Source: Pseudomonas sp. QS1027 (GTDB lineage Bacteria; Pseudomonadota; Gammaproteobacteria; Pseudomonadales; Pseudomonadaceae). From it: 64,000 nucleotides of DNA. The notes below the pieces were generated by a model, which searched no databases, was not told where the DNA came from, and saw nothing but the letters and a program-made list of their open reading frames with translations. A program made the translations under genes and the position numbers. Below are positions 8,768-16,792 of this stretch, one piece after another; position 1 is the stretch's first letter, and every line of letters begins with the position of its first letter. The stretch spans positions 248,001 through 312,000 of the forward strand of contig NZ_PHSU01000033.1 in the NCBI RefSeq assembly GCF_002814235.1. The letters are read 5' to 3'.

Positions 8768-9661
8768 ATGAACACATCACTGCATCGCGGCTCGCTGGAA
8801 ATGGTCGCGGCCATGTTGATCTCGGGGACCATCGGCTGGTTCGTGCTGGTGTCCGGCCAGCCGGTGCTGGACGTGGTGTTCTGGCGCTGCCTGTTCGGTG
8901 CGCTGACCTTGCTGGTGATCTGCGCCGTCATGGGCTTTCTGCGCCCGGGCATCCTGACCCGCACCACCTTCCTGCTGGCGGTGCTCAGCGGCGTGGCGAT
9001 CGTCGGTAACTGGGTGCTGCTGTTCGCCTCCTATTCCCGTGCCTCGATTGCCATCGGCACGGCGGTCTACAACGTCCAGCCGTTCATGCTGGTGGGCCTG
9101 GCGGCGCTGTTTCTCGGTGAAAAGATCACTGCGCAGAAGTTGTTCTGGCTGGGCGTGTCTTTTTTCGGGATGCTGGCGATTGTCAGTGCCCATGGGCAAC
9201 CGGGAGAGAGCGGTGGCGAGTATCTGCTGGGGATCGGCCTGGCATTGGCGGCGGCGCTGTTGTATGCCATCGCGGCGTTGATCATCAAGCGTCTGAAGGG
9301 GACACCGCCGCACCTGATCGCCCTGGTCCAGGTCTGCACCGGGGTACTGTTGCTGGCGCCCTGGGCGCATATTTCGGCGTTTCCCCAGCAGGCAAGTGCC
9401 TGGGGTAGCTTGCTGACCCTGGGAGTGGTTCATACCGGTGTGATGTATGTGTTGCTGTATGGCGCGATTCAGAAGTTGCCGACGGCCATGACCGGGGCGC
9501 TGTCCTTCATCTACCCGATTGCGGCGATCTTCGTCGACTGGTTCGCTTTCGGCCACCAGTTGGTGCTGGTGCAGTGGGTCGGCGTGATTGCCATTCTGCT
9601 GGCGGCGGCGGGTATGCAACAGGGCTGGACGCTGGGTTTCAAGCGGGTGCTTGTGCGCTGA
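8768..9661 (+). CDS. EamA/DMT-family exporter
   Basis: 297 residues with two EamA repeats and ten predicted membrane helices (first repeat about 10-138, second about 150-285). It belongs to the drug/metabolite transporter superfamily (RhaT/YdcZ-like), which mostly exports amino acids or metabolites. AGGA lies upstream of the ATG. The divergent Lrp-type regulator suggests an amino-acid substrate; this is inference. Confidence 0.85.
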   Translation: MNTSLHRGSLEMVAAMLISGTIGWFVLVSGQPVLDVVFWRCLFGALTLLVICAVMGFLRPGILTRTTFLLAVLSGVAIVGNWVLLFASYSRASIAIGTAVYNVQPFMLVGLAALFLGEKITAQKLFWLGVSFFGMLAIVSAHGQPGESGGEYLLGIGLALAAALLYAIAALIIKRLKGTPPHLIALVQVCTGVLLLAPWAHISAFPQQASAWGSLLTLGVVHTGVMYVLLYGAIQKLPTAMTGALSFIYPIAAIFVDWFAFGHQLVLVQWVGVIAILLAAAGMQQGWTLGFKRVLVR

Positions 9662-9695
9662 CGTCGCAGGAGCAGCCAACCACAAACAACACCGT

Positions 9696-9783
9696 CCTGT
9701 AGGAGCCGGCTTGCTGGCGATGAGGCCAGTAAGCCTTGCATTGATCTTGCGGACGTCATCGCCAGCGAGCCGGCTCCTACAGG
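9696..9783. repeat. REP/BIME-type paired inverted repeat
   Basis: The left arm CCTGTAGGAGCCGGCTTGCT and its near-perfect inverted copy at the right end (ATCGCCAGCGAGCCGGCTCC and onward) flank about 35 bases. This is the typical Pseudomonas REP doublet (REPIN). A second copy with the same arms is at 26771-26856. These are mobilised by RAYT transposases encoded elsewhere. It lies between the stops of two convergent genes, a usual neutral site. Confidence 0.85.
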
Positions 9784-9848
9784 TATTGCGTTGGCCGCCG
9801 TGCTGAGTCCAGGGTCAAAACGCTTTCTATTGCACCCCGACTCAGACC

Positions 9849-10637
9849 TCAGACGCCATTGCGATAACGCGCCGCCGGCAGGACCTGCAGGAAGTTCGGC
9901 AGCATCGCCAGGCGAGCGGCTTCCAGGGCTTGCCACTGGCCTTCATCGGGCAGCGGTGGAATGGTCACGGTTTCACGGCGATCAAAGCCCACCAGCGCGG
10001 CATCCACCAGATCATCGACTTCCATCACCGCCGACAGGTCCTCGATCCGCTTGCCCGAACGTTCCCAGATTTCGGTGCGGGTGGCGGCCGGCAGGACGGC
10101 CTGCACATACAGGCCCTTGCCACCGAGTTCGATATTCAGCCCTTGGCTGAAGAACAGCACAAAGGACTTGGTCGCCCCATAGACCGACATCTGCAGTTCC
10201 GGCGCCAAGCCCACCACCGACGCGATATTGATGATCGACCCCGCGCCGGCTTGAACCAGGCGTGGCGTGATTGCACTGGTCAAGCGGGCGAGGGCGGTGA
10301 TGTTGAGGTTGATGACCTGGCTCACCGCATCAGGCGCCTGCTCCAGGAAAGTCCCGGCTCCGGCCATCCCGGCGTTATTGATCAGAATGCCTATCTTGGC
10401 GTCGTCGCGAACCCGAGCTTCGATACGGGCCAGATCGCCAGCATCGGTCAGGTCAGCCTGGACCACATCCACCGAAACCCCGGTTTCCTGCCGCAGCCGT
10501 TCGGCCACGCTGTCCATGCGGGCCTTGTCCCGAGCCACCAGCACCAGATCGTGACCGCGCTTGGCGAAGCGGTCGGCATAAACGGCACCGATGCCGGTGG
10601 AAGCGCCGGTGATCAGAACGGCGGGTTTGACTGTCAT
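9849..10637 (-). CDS. short-chain dehydrogenase/reductase (SDR)
   Basis: 262 residues, classical SDR length. The cofactor motif TGASTGIG (residues 10-17), the NNAG motif (LINNAGMAGAG), a catalytic Ser in SIINIASVVG and the YxxxK pair (VYGATKSF) are all present. It is an NAD(P)-dependent oxidoreductase with unknown substrate. GAGGAC precedes the ATG. It is divergent from a TetR gene over a 102-base region with operator-like repeats, so it is the likely target of that repressor. Confidence 0.9.
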   Translation of the reverse strand: MTVKPAVLITGASTGIGAVYADRFAKRGHDLVLVARDKARMDSVAERLRQETGVSVDVVQADLTDAGDLARIEARVRDDAKIGILINNAGMAGAGTFLEQAPDAVSQVINLNITALARLTSAITPRLVQAGAGSIINIASVVGLAPELQMSVYGATKSFVLFFSQGLNIELGGKGLYVQAVLPAATRTEIWERSGKRIEDLSAVMEVDDLVDAALVGFDRRETVTIPPLPDEGQWQALEAARLAMLPNFLQVLPAARYRNGV

Positions 10638-10666
10638 GACGGTAGTCCTCAGCGGGTTGATTTATT

Positions 10667-10706
10667 CATGACCATTGTCATGTTTAACAAATATGATGGC
10701 TGTCAT
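10667..10706. promoter_or_regulatory. paired operator-like palindromes between SDR and TetR genes
   Basis: Site one, CATGACCATTGTCATG at 10667-10682, is a perfect 6-4-6 palindrome. Site two, ATGATGGCTGTCAT at 10693-10706, has the same outer half-sites. Their centres are about 25 bases apart. They sit in the divergent SDR-TetR promoter region, where a TetR dimer or pair of dimers would bind. Function is inferred. Confidence 0.55.
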
Positions 10707-10739
10707 GTATACTGTCAAGCCTATCAGCGGAGGTTTTGA

Positions 10740-11300
10740 ATGAAGGTCAGTCGCGAGCAGGTGGCAGAGAACCGGCGCAATATCCTCGAAGCCGCCGGTC
10801 GGCTGTTTCGGGCCAAGGGTTATGAGGCGGTCACGGTGTCGGAGGTGATGAAGGCGGCCGGGCTGACCCATGGCGGCTTCTACGGGTATTTCGCCTCGAA
10901 GGACGATCTGGTGGCCCAGTCCCTGGCCCATGTGTTTTCGACGGCGGTGCCGGCGGGCGCCGACCTCGCCGGTTATGTCACTCAATATCTGAGTACCGCG
11001 CACCTGAAGGACTGTGCCGGTGGCTGTCCGATGGCCGGGTTGGCGTCGGAAACCAGTCGTCAGGCCCCCGAGGCACGGGCGCAGATGACCGGGAGCCTTC
11101 GTCGTCAGATCGGGCGTTTGAGCCAGAGCATGCCCGGTGCCTCGGTCGAGGAAAAGCGCCGCGCCGCTACTGGAAGCTGGGCCGCGATGGTTGGCGCCAT
11201 GGTGCTGGCGCGGGTCAGTGATGATCCGCAGTTGGCCGATGAGGTGCTCAGCGACACGCGCGAGTGGCTACTGGCGCAGGACGTGAAACCCGGGAACTAG
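10740..11300 (+). CDS. TetR family transcriptional regulator
   Basis: 186 residues. The N-terminal TetR helix-turn-helix is seen in RRNILEAAGRLFRAKG and VSEVMKAAGLTHGGFYGYF (residues about 12-48). The C-terminal half contains the cysteine pair KDCAGGCPMAGLASE, common in a TetR subgroup that senses electrophiles; sensing by these cysteines is only a possibility. GGAGG lies 6 bases before the ATG. It probably represses the divergent SDR gene. Confidence 0.9.
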   Translation: MKVSREQVAENRRNILEAAGRLFRAKGYEAVTVSEVMKAAGLTHGGFYGYFASKDDLVAQSLAHVFSTAVPAGADLAGYVTQYLSTAHLKDCAGGCPMAGLASETSRQAPEARAQMTGSLRRQIGRLSQSMPGASVEEKRRAATGSWAAMVGAMVLARVSDDPQLADEVLSDTREWLLAQDVKPGN

Positions 11301-11306
11301 AAGCCG

Positions 11307-12236
11307 TTAGTTGCCGATCACGTACAGGCAGATCGACAGCGTTACCAGCGATCCCAACGTGGAAATCAAGATGGTGCTCGACACCACCGAGGCTTCACGT
11401 TTGTAGTACTCCGCCAGCATAAAGGGCCCGGTGCCGGTGGGCAGTGCGCTCAGGAGCAGCGCTGAATTGGCCCACAGCGGCGGCAGATGAAACACCTTGA
11501 AGGCCAGGAACCAGGTCAGCAGCGGGTGGGCGATCAGCTTGATCAGCACCAGCATCGTCGCGCCCTGGCGTGGGCCTTGTTGCTTGTGGGCGAGGAACAG
11601 CCCGAGGGAAATCAGCGCGCAAGGAATGGTGGCGGCGCCCAGCAGGCTGAGAAATTTCTCGAAGGGGGCCGGCAACGGCGCTCCACCCCAGGCCCAGAGC
11701 GCGCCGAGCAAGGGGGAAACCACCAGCGGGTTTTTCGCCAGGGCCAGCAGCACCTTGAAGACGATCCGGTGCACCTGGCGCTCGGTCTGCAAGCCGATTT
11801 CGATACACACCAGGGCCAGCCCGAAGAGCACGCAGACCACCAGCAAGGAGGCGATCAACGCCGGCTCCAGGCCATTCTGGCCGAGCACCATCACGCACAG
11901 CGGAATCCCGATATAGCCGGTATTGGCGTAGGACGCGCTGAGGGCATCGATGCTCGCATCGGCAAAATGCCCGGCCTTGCGCCAGCGCAGCAACAAGGTC
12001 AGGACAAACATCGCCAGGGTACTGAGGGTAAACGCCAGGACAAATCCCGGGTGCCAGATCTGTTCCCAGGTCGCCGTCGCCGTGGCCTTGAACAGCAGCG
12101 CCGGCAGGCACAGCCAGACCACCATGCGGTTGATTTCGGAGGCCGCATTAGGTCCCAGGCGATTGGTTCGACGGCAGAGGAAGCCAACCAGAATCAGGGC
12201 AAAGATAGGCAGCAGGACGCTTAATACGGAGGACAT
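11307..12236 (-). CDS. AEC family transporter (auxin efflux carrier-like)
   Basis: 309 residues, about ten membrane helices in two halves. Family marks include FLCRRTNRLG after helix one, NPLVVSPLLGALWAW in the middle and LPTGTGPFMLAEYYKRE in the second half. AEC proteins export or import organic acids and related anions; the substrate is unknown here. It converges on the TetR gene with 6 bases between the stops. No clear Shine-Dalgarno precedes the ATG. Confidence 0.85.
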   Translation of the reverse strand: MSSVLSVLLPIFALILVGFLCRRTNRLGPNAASEINRMVVWLCLPALLFKATATATWEQIWHPGFVLAFTLSTLAMFVLTLLLRWRKAGHFADASIDALSASYANTGYIGIPLCVMVLGQNGLEPALIASLLVVCVLFGLALVCIEIGLQTERQVHRIVFKVLLALAKNPLVVSPLLGALWAWGGAPLPAPFEKFLSLLGAATIPCALISLGLFLAHKQQGPRQGATMLVLIKLIAHPLLTWFLAFKVFHLPPLWANSALLLSALPTGTGPFMLAEYYKREASVVSSTILISTLGSLVTLSICLYVIGN

Positions 12237-12341
12237 TATTGAAGCCGAAGCCTTGGTGGTACGCGGGTGGGGAAGGGTAAAGGCGGAGATCGTTAGCTTG
12301 CAATCTTTATTCTCGGGGCGAGCGCCTTGACCGTGTGGTGC

Positions 12342-12376
12342 CAGGGTGAGGCGGCGTTGAAGCGCCGCACACCCTG
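12342..12376. terminator. strong hairpin downstream of ada
   Basis: CAGGGTG-A-GGCGGCG, a short loop, then CGCCGC-A-CACCCTG forms a long GC-rich stem 13 bases beyond the ada stop. There is no clear T-run, so it may stop or protect transcripts rather than act as a simple intrinsic terminator. Confidence 0.55.
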
Positions 12377-12388
12377 TGTTGTGGCAAC

Positions 12389-13453
12389 CTAATGCGCTTC
12401 CCGATCCAGCAACTGTCGTTTGCGTTCGACGCCCCAGCGATAACCGGACAGGTTGCCGTCGCTGCGCACCACCCGATGACAGGGAATCGCCACGGCCAGG
12501 CTGTTGGCACCACAGGCCTGGGCCACGGCGCGGAAGGATTTCGGCGCACCGATCATCTGTGCGATATCGGCATAACTTGCGGTACTGCCTACCGGAATAT
12601 TGCGCAGTGCCTGCCAGACCCGTTCCTGAAAGGCTGTGCCGCGCAGGTCCAGCGGCAGATCCAGGCCAATGGCCGGTGCTTCGATAAAGCCCACCACCTT
12701 GGCGATCAGTTGCTCGAAGTCGGCGTCGCCGCCGATGAAATGCGCCTGTGGGAACTTGTCTTGCAAGTCCTTGGCCAGGGCATCCGGATCATCACCGAGC
12801 AGGATCGCGCAGACACCGCGATCACTCTGGGCCACCAGGATTGCCCCCAACGAGCACTCGCCGATGGCGAAACGAATATCGGTGTTGGTGCCTCCGGCGC
12901 GGTAGTCACTGGGTTTCATGCCCAGCACGCCATTGGACGATTCGTAGAACCGGCTGCTGGCGTTGAAGCCGGCCTCGTACAATGCCTCGGTGACCGAGCC
13001 GCCCCGGGCCAACTGTGCCCGCAGTTTGCCGGCGCGGTGAGCGGTGGCGTAGGCCTTGGGTGTCAGACCGGTGACGGCCTTGAAGACCCGATGAAAGTGA
13101 AAAGGACTCAGGCCCAGCTGTTCGGCCAGGGGATTGAGCGAGGGCGGGGTGTCGGACCTTTCAATGAGTTGGCAGGCCCGGGTCACCAGGGCTACATGTT
13201 GCTCGTTGATCGACGTCTGGTCGGCGGCCGCACGCCGGCTGGGCCGATAGCCGGCGGCTTCGGCCTGCTCGGGGGTATCGAAGAACTCGACATTTTCCGG
13301 GTTGGGCCGACGCGCGCCACTGCTCGGGCGGCAATACACGCCCGTGGTCCTGACGCCGTAGACGAAGTCCCCGTCGGCGCTTGCGTCCCGCGCCAGTACC
13401 GCTTGCCAGCGCGGATCATTTTCCACGGGATTGCCTTGGATCGAGGTATTCAT
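12389..13453 (-). CDS. ada: Ada: O6-methylguanine-DNA methyltransferase / AraC-type activator with degenerate zinc site
   Basis: 354 residues, the same length as E. coli Ada, with three parts. (1) An N-terminal Ada zinc domain in which Cys41 (equal to methyl-accepting Cys38) is kept in TTGVYCRPS, but the other three zinc cysteines are replaced by Ser45, Ser72 and Ala75 (RPSRRAAAD where E. coli has RPCKRC). (2) AraC-type DNA-binding domain (LAEQLGLSPFHFHRVFKAVTG), intact. (3) Methyltransferase domain with Cys325 in VAIPCHRVV and the AQACGANS and SGYRWG motifs, intact. It should repair O6-methylguanine. Zinc binding and phosphotriester-triggered activation look impaired. CAGGAG precedes the ATG, and an Ada box lies upstream. 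Confidence 0.9.
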   Translation of the reverse strand: MNTSIQGNPVENDPRWQAVLARDASADGDFVYGVRTTGVYCRPSSGARRPNPENVEFFDTPEQAEAAGYRPSRRAAADQTSINEQHVALVTRACQLIERSDTPPSLNPLAEQLGLSPFHFHRVFKAVTGLTPKAYATAHRAGKLRAQLARGGSVTEALYEAGFNASSRFYESSNGVLGMKPSDYRAGGTNTDIRFAIGECSLGAILVAQSDRGVCAILLGDDPDALAKDLQDKFPQAHFIGGDADFEQLIAKVVGFIEAPAIGLDLPLDLRGTAFQERVWQALRNIPVGSTASYADIAQMIGAPKSFRAVAQACGANSLAVAIPCHRVVRSDGNLSGYRWGVERKRQLLDREAH

Positions 13454-13524
13454 GGTGTTCTCCTGTCGGAAGATTCAGTTCTCGCTCAGCTTATGGGCGC
13501 TGCGAGACAGGAAAACTCCGAGTC

Positions 13525-13537
13525 TTGCGGTTGAATT
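13525..13537 (-). promoter_or_regulatory. Ada box upstream of ada
   Basis: On the minus strand the sequence AATTCAACCGCAAG fits the E. coli Ada operator (AAT, six bases, GCAA). It is 72 bases upstream of the ada ATG. A -10-like CATAAG lies about 28 bases downstream, so Ada would sit next to the -35 region. A near-identical block is found upstream of the oxygenase gene. Confidence 0.75.
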
Positions 13538-13558
13538 CTACTGCTTGTAAGCGGGATG

Positions 13559-14260
13559 TCAGGTGGCGTCATGAAAGATGATGCCCAGGGTATGGCGTCG
13601 ACCCGCATTCACACGGCTGACGCCATGGCGCATATTCACCCGGTAGAAACCCCGCGTGCCGTGTACCGGGCGTTGGGAGACGGCAAAGATCACGGCATCG
13701 CCCTGTTTCAGCGGGACCACCTGGGGACGGCTCTGCATACGCGGGCGCTGCTCGGTGAGGACGAATTCGCCGCCGCTGAAGTCCTCACCCGGTTGTGACA
13801 GCAGAATGGCGACTTGCAATGGAAACACCTGTTCGCCGTACAGGTCCTGGTGCAGGCAGTTGTAGTCGCCGGCTGCATATTGCAGCAGCAACGGGGTGGG
13901 ACGTTGCTGGCCGGCGTCATGACAGCGCTGGAGCAGGGCCTGGTGTGTCTCGGGAAACGATCCGGCTATTTGCATGCGCTCGTTCCAGTCATTGGCAATC
14001 GTTGCCAGAGGTGGGTAGAGCGTGGTGCGAAGTTGCTGGACCAGTGCAGGGAGCGGGTAGGCGAAGTATTGGTATTCGCCCTGGCCGAAACCGTGGCGGG
14101 CCATGACGACCCGGGAGCGAAAAGACGCTTTGTGCGGGTACAGGGCGGCCAGTTCCTGGCATTCTTCGGGGTTGAGGAGATTGGGCAACAGGGCGTTGCC
14201 TTGCTGGTCCAGGTCGCGGCGGATCGCCGGCCAATCCAGTGATTGCATTCGGGTGTGCAT
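13559..14260 (-). CDS. 2-oxoglutarate/Fe(II) oxygenase of the PF09859 (DNA damage) type
   Basis: 233 residues. The iron ligands are read as the His and Asp of NCLHQDLYGE and His212 of NMRHGVSRV, with the nearby Arg216 for 2-oxoglutarate. SGGEFVLTEQRPR and GTRGFYRVNMRHG are typical of the family listed as oxygenases acting on methylated or damaged DNA. The ATG at 14260 was chosen because upstream residues are not conserved and would run through the Ada box. It lies just upstream of ada on the same strand, 105 bases apart, with its own Ada box, so it belongs to the adaptive response. Its exact lesion is not known. Confidence 0.85.
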   Translation of the reverse strand: MHTRMQSLDWPAIRRDLDQQGNALLPNLLNPEECQELAALYPHKASFRSRVVMARHGFGQGEYQYFAYPLPALVQQLRTTLYPPLATIANDWNERMQIAGSFPETHQALLQRCHDAGQQRPTPLLLQYAAGDYNCLHQDLYGEQVFPLQVAILLSQPGEDFSGGEFVLTEQRPRMQSRPQVVPLKQGDAVIFAVSQRPVHGTRGFYRVNMRHGVSRVNAGRRHTLGIIFHDAT

Positions 14261-14331
14261 GAGCTTGCCTCGGGGCTTATCCGGTGAGGCCTGCAGTCTA
14301 GAAAGGCCGCTGGTGCTAAACACTCCGACTC

Positions 14332-14344
14332 TTGCGGTTGAATT
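14332..14344 (-). promoter_or_regulatory. Ada box upstream of the PF09859 oxygenase
   Basis: The minus strand reads AATTCAACCGCAAG, identical over 14 bases to the box before ada. Read on the plus strand, the shared block is ACTCCGA(G/C)TCTTGCGGTT, continuing into GAATT. It is 72 bases upstream of the ATG at 14260, the same distance as in front of ada. A TAGACT sequence about 30 bases downstream is a possible -10. Confidence 0.75.
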
Positions 14345-14459
14345 GTCCGGGTAGCGGCAGACATGGAACGATGCAGTTTCTTTGGCCGAGAGGGGCTGTG
14401 TTTCCCTGGCGTGCTCCCCTAGGATGTCCATTCTGTATCTTTGCCAGGAAACATTGCTC

Positions 14460-15059
14460 ATGTCCGCCGATCATCGTCTTGCCGTGCCCTTGTCCAAAGC
14501 CTATCGCCTGCTCAATCACGGTCCTACGGTGCTGGTCAGCGCTGCCCACGATGGCCAGCGCAATATCATGGCGGCCGCCTGGGCCATGCCATTGGATTTC
14601 GAGCCGCCGAAGGTCGCCGTGGTGATCGACAAGTCCACCTGGACGCGGCGTCTGCTGGAGGCCTCGGGGACTTTTGTGATCAACGTGCCCTGCGTTGCCC
14701 AAGCCGATGTTGTGCAAACCGTCGGTACGACTTCCGGCCTGGAGCTGACCCAGAGTCATAGCCGCGACAAGTTCGATGCCTACGGCCTGGAAACCTTCAA
14801 GGCTGAGAAGATCGATGCGCCGATGCTGGAGGGCTGTGTCGCCTGGTTGGAGTGTCGCTTGTTGCCGGAGCCGCACAACCACGAACAGTACGATTTGTTC
14901 CTGGCCGAAGTGATTTCAGCCCAGGCTGATTCGCGGGTGTTCAGCGAGGGTCGTTGGCATTTTGAGGGGCATGACGAATTGCGTACCTTGCACCACGTCG
15001 CCGGCGGGCATTTCCTGAAAATCGGCGACGCAGTGGATGGTGAGATTCTGCGGCCCTGA
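14460..15059 (+). CDS. flavin reductase family protein (FMN-binding split barrel)
   Basis: 199 residues. The N-terminal half (YRLLNHGPTVLVSAAHDGQRNIMAA) and the block FVINVPCVAQADVV are typical of flavin reductase-like (RutF/NTAB) domains that bind FMN and reduce it with NAD(P)H, often for a partner oxygenase. No partner gene is adjacent. ATG at 14460 was chosen; the longer frame starts in the promoter region and has no ribosome binding site. Convergent with the LysE gene, one base between stops. Confidence 0.8.
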   Translation: MSADHRLAVPLSKAYRLLNHGPTVLVSAAHDGQRNIMAAAWAMPLDFEPPKVAVVIDKSTWTRRLLEASGTFVINVPCVAQADVVQTVGTTSGLELTQSHSRDKFDAYGLETFKAEKIDAPMLEGCVAWLECRLLPEPHNHEQYDLFLAEVISAQADSRVFSEGRWHFEGHDELRTLHHVAGGHFLKIGDAVDGEILRP

Positions 15060-15060
15060 C

Positions 15061-15702
15061 TCAGCGGCTGGCCATCAGATGGGCGCCGAACAGCAGGTAG
15101 CAAGTCCCGGCGAAACGATCCAGGCCTTTGCGGCAGCGGCTGTAGAAGGCTGACATCCGCGTACTGGCAAACACCAGGGCCACGCTGGAGTACCAGCAGA
15201 AGGACAGGCTGCTCATGATCGCGACGGCCATGGCCAGCAGCGGCGCGGACGGGGAGCTGGGCATGGTGGTGGCGAAGATGGTCGCGACGAACAGCGCCGA
15301 CTTGGGATTGGTCATATTGCCCAGCAGGCCCCGGCTATAAGCCGAGAGCAGGCTGCGTTTGGGTTCGTGAAGCGTAGGTTGCTGGCCGGCGTTGGCGGGT
15401 TGTTTACGCAGGAACAGCTTGATGCCGAGATAGATCAGGTAAGCGCCACCGGCGATCTTCAGTACCAGGTACAGCGATGGCGCGGCGGTGAACAGCGACT
15501 TGACCCCCAGCCCACCGGCCAGGCCCCAGAGGATGGTGCCCGTGGCGACACCCAGCGCGCAGACCACGCCATGCTTGCGCGAGTTACCGGCGGCGAGTTG
15601 GGCGGTGGTGAAGAAATTCGGCCCTGGCGTGACCACGGCAACGGCCCAGAGCAGGGCGAGGGAGATCAGGGGGCCGGCATACATCAGGTTCTGGGTATCC
15701 AT
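15061..15702 (-). CDS. LysE/RhtB family amino-acid exporter
   Basis: 213 residues with about six hydrophobic segments. The family signature is seen in VTPGPNFFTTAQLAAGNSRK (residues 25-44), ALGVATGTILWG and NMTNPKSALFVATIF. It should export amino acids or related compounds across the inner membrane; the substrate is unknown. It ends next to the flavin reductase stop and starts 22 bases after the ftrA stop, so co-transcription with ftrA is possible. Confidence 0.85.
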   Translation of the reverse strand: MDTQNLMYAGPLISLALLWAVAVVTPGPNFFTTAQLAAGNSRKHGVVCALGVATGTILWGLAGGLGVKSLFTAAPSLYLVLKIAGGAYLIYLGIKLFLRKQPANAGQQPTLHEPKRSLLSAYSRGLLGNMTNPKSALFVATIFATTMPSSPSAPLLAMAVAIMSSLSFCWYSSVALVFASTRMSAFYSRCRKGLDRFAGTCYLLFGAHLMASR

Positions 15703-15724
15703 GGGGTACGTGCCTCAGTGTTGT

Positions 15725-16693
15725 TCAATCTCTTTGTGCCTGCCCGAAGCGCTCGCGATAAACCGAAGGTGGCAAACCGACCAGGCTGCGAAACGCAACC
15801 CGGAAACTTTCGACGGAGCGATAACCGCATTGTTCGGCGATACGATCGCTGCTTTCATTGCCACTTTCCAGTAACTCTCGGGCCCTGGCCAGTCGTTCGT
15901 GCTGCAACCAGGCTTTGGGCGTGATGCCGGTTGCCTCGCTGAAGCGTCGCAGGAAGGTTCGCTCGCTCATGGCGGCCTCGCTGGCGAGCTGGCGAACCTC
16001 CAGCGGTTCATGCAGGCGCTCCCGGGCCCATTGCATGACCCGTGACAGATCATTGCGTGGCGTACGACCGACCGGCGCCGGAATGAATTGTGCCTGGCCA
16101 CCGGTGCGCTGAGGCGACATGACCAGTCGCCGGGCCACGGTATTGGCCACCTGGGTGCCGAAGTCACGAGCGACCAGATGCAGGCAGGCATCGATACCGG
16201 CCGCGCTGCCGGCCGAGGTGATGACTTGTCCGGCGTCGACATACAACACATCGGGATTCACCTCGATGGCGGGAAAGCGCTGAGCGAGTTCTTCTGTGTA
16301 ACGCCAGTGGGTGGTTGCCTGTCGACCATTCAACAGGCCGGCTGCAGCCAGTACGAACACCCCTGAACAAATGGAAACGATCCGCGCACCTCGGGCGTGA
16401 GCCTGTTGCAAGGCCTCGATAAGTCGCGCAGGAGGTGGCTCGGTACGGCTGCGCCAGCCGGGAACGATGAGGGTTCGGGCGTCTTCAAGTTGTTCCAGCC
16501 CTCCGTCGGCCAGCACCTGGATACCGCCCATGGCCCGCATCGGTCCGGGGTCGACGCCGACGATACGGTGCTCATACCAGGGAAAGTCGAACTCGGGGCG
16601 CGGCAAACCGAAGATCTCCACGGCGATGCCGAATTCGAAAGTGCAGAGGCCATCGTATGCCAGGATCGCGACCAGGCCGGGAAAGGAAGTCAT
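15725..16693 (-). CDS. ftrA: GlxA/FtrA-type regulator (DJ-1/PfpI-like domain plus AraC domain)
   Basis: 322 residues. The N-terminal half is a class I amidotransferase-like fold (VAILAYDGLCTFEFGIAVEIFG, GARIVSICSGVFVLAAAGLLNGRQATTHW, with Cys in the nucleophile-elbow position). The C-terminal half is an AraC domain (LASEAAMSERTFLRRFSEATG, IAEQCGYRSVESFRVAFRSL). The start MTSFPGLVAIL at 16693 matches the family; the longer frame starts inside the divergent rhodanese gene. The divergent rhodanese at 16793 is the probable target, a pairing common in Pseudomonas. The symbol is by resemblance. Confidence 0.8.
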   Translation of the reverse strand: MTSFPGLVAILAYDGLCTFEFGIAVEIFGLPRPEFDFPWYEHRIVGVDPGPMRAMGGIQVLADGGLEQLEDARTLIVPGWRSRTEPPPARLIEALQQAHARGARIVSICSGVFVLAAAGLLNGRQATTHWRYTEELAQRFPAIEVNPDVLYVDAGQVITSAGSAAGIDACLHLVARDFGTQVANTVARRLVMSPQRTGGQAQFIPAPVGRTPRNDLSRVMQWARERLHEPLEVRQLASEAAMSERTFLRRFSEATGITPKAWLQHERLARARELLESGNESSDRIAEQCGYRSVESFRVAFRSLVGLPPSVYRERFGQAQRD

Positions 16694-16702
16694 ATGGCGG
16701 AA

Positions 16703-16716
16703 ACTTACCAGTAAGT
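16703..16716. promoter_or_regulatory. palindrome in the ftrA-rhodanese divergent promoter
   Basis: ACTTACCAGTAAGT is a perfect 6-2-6 palindrome 10 bases upstream of the ftrA ATG. The position suggests autoregulation. AraC proteins often use direct repeats, so this assignment is weak. Confidence 0.35.
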
Positions 16717-16792
16717 GTCTTGTGCGCCACTGTAGCGATAACGGCGCGCTGGATAAAGTGTTCTCACACCCACTGATTGGAGCATCCACACC

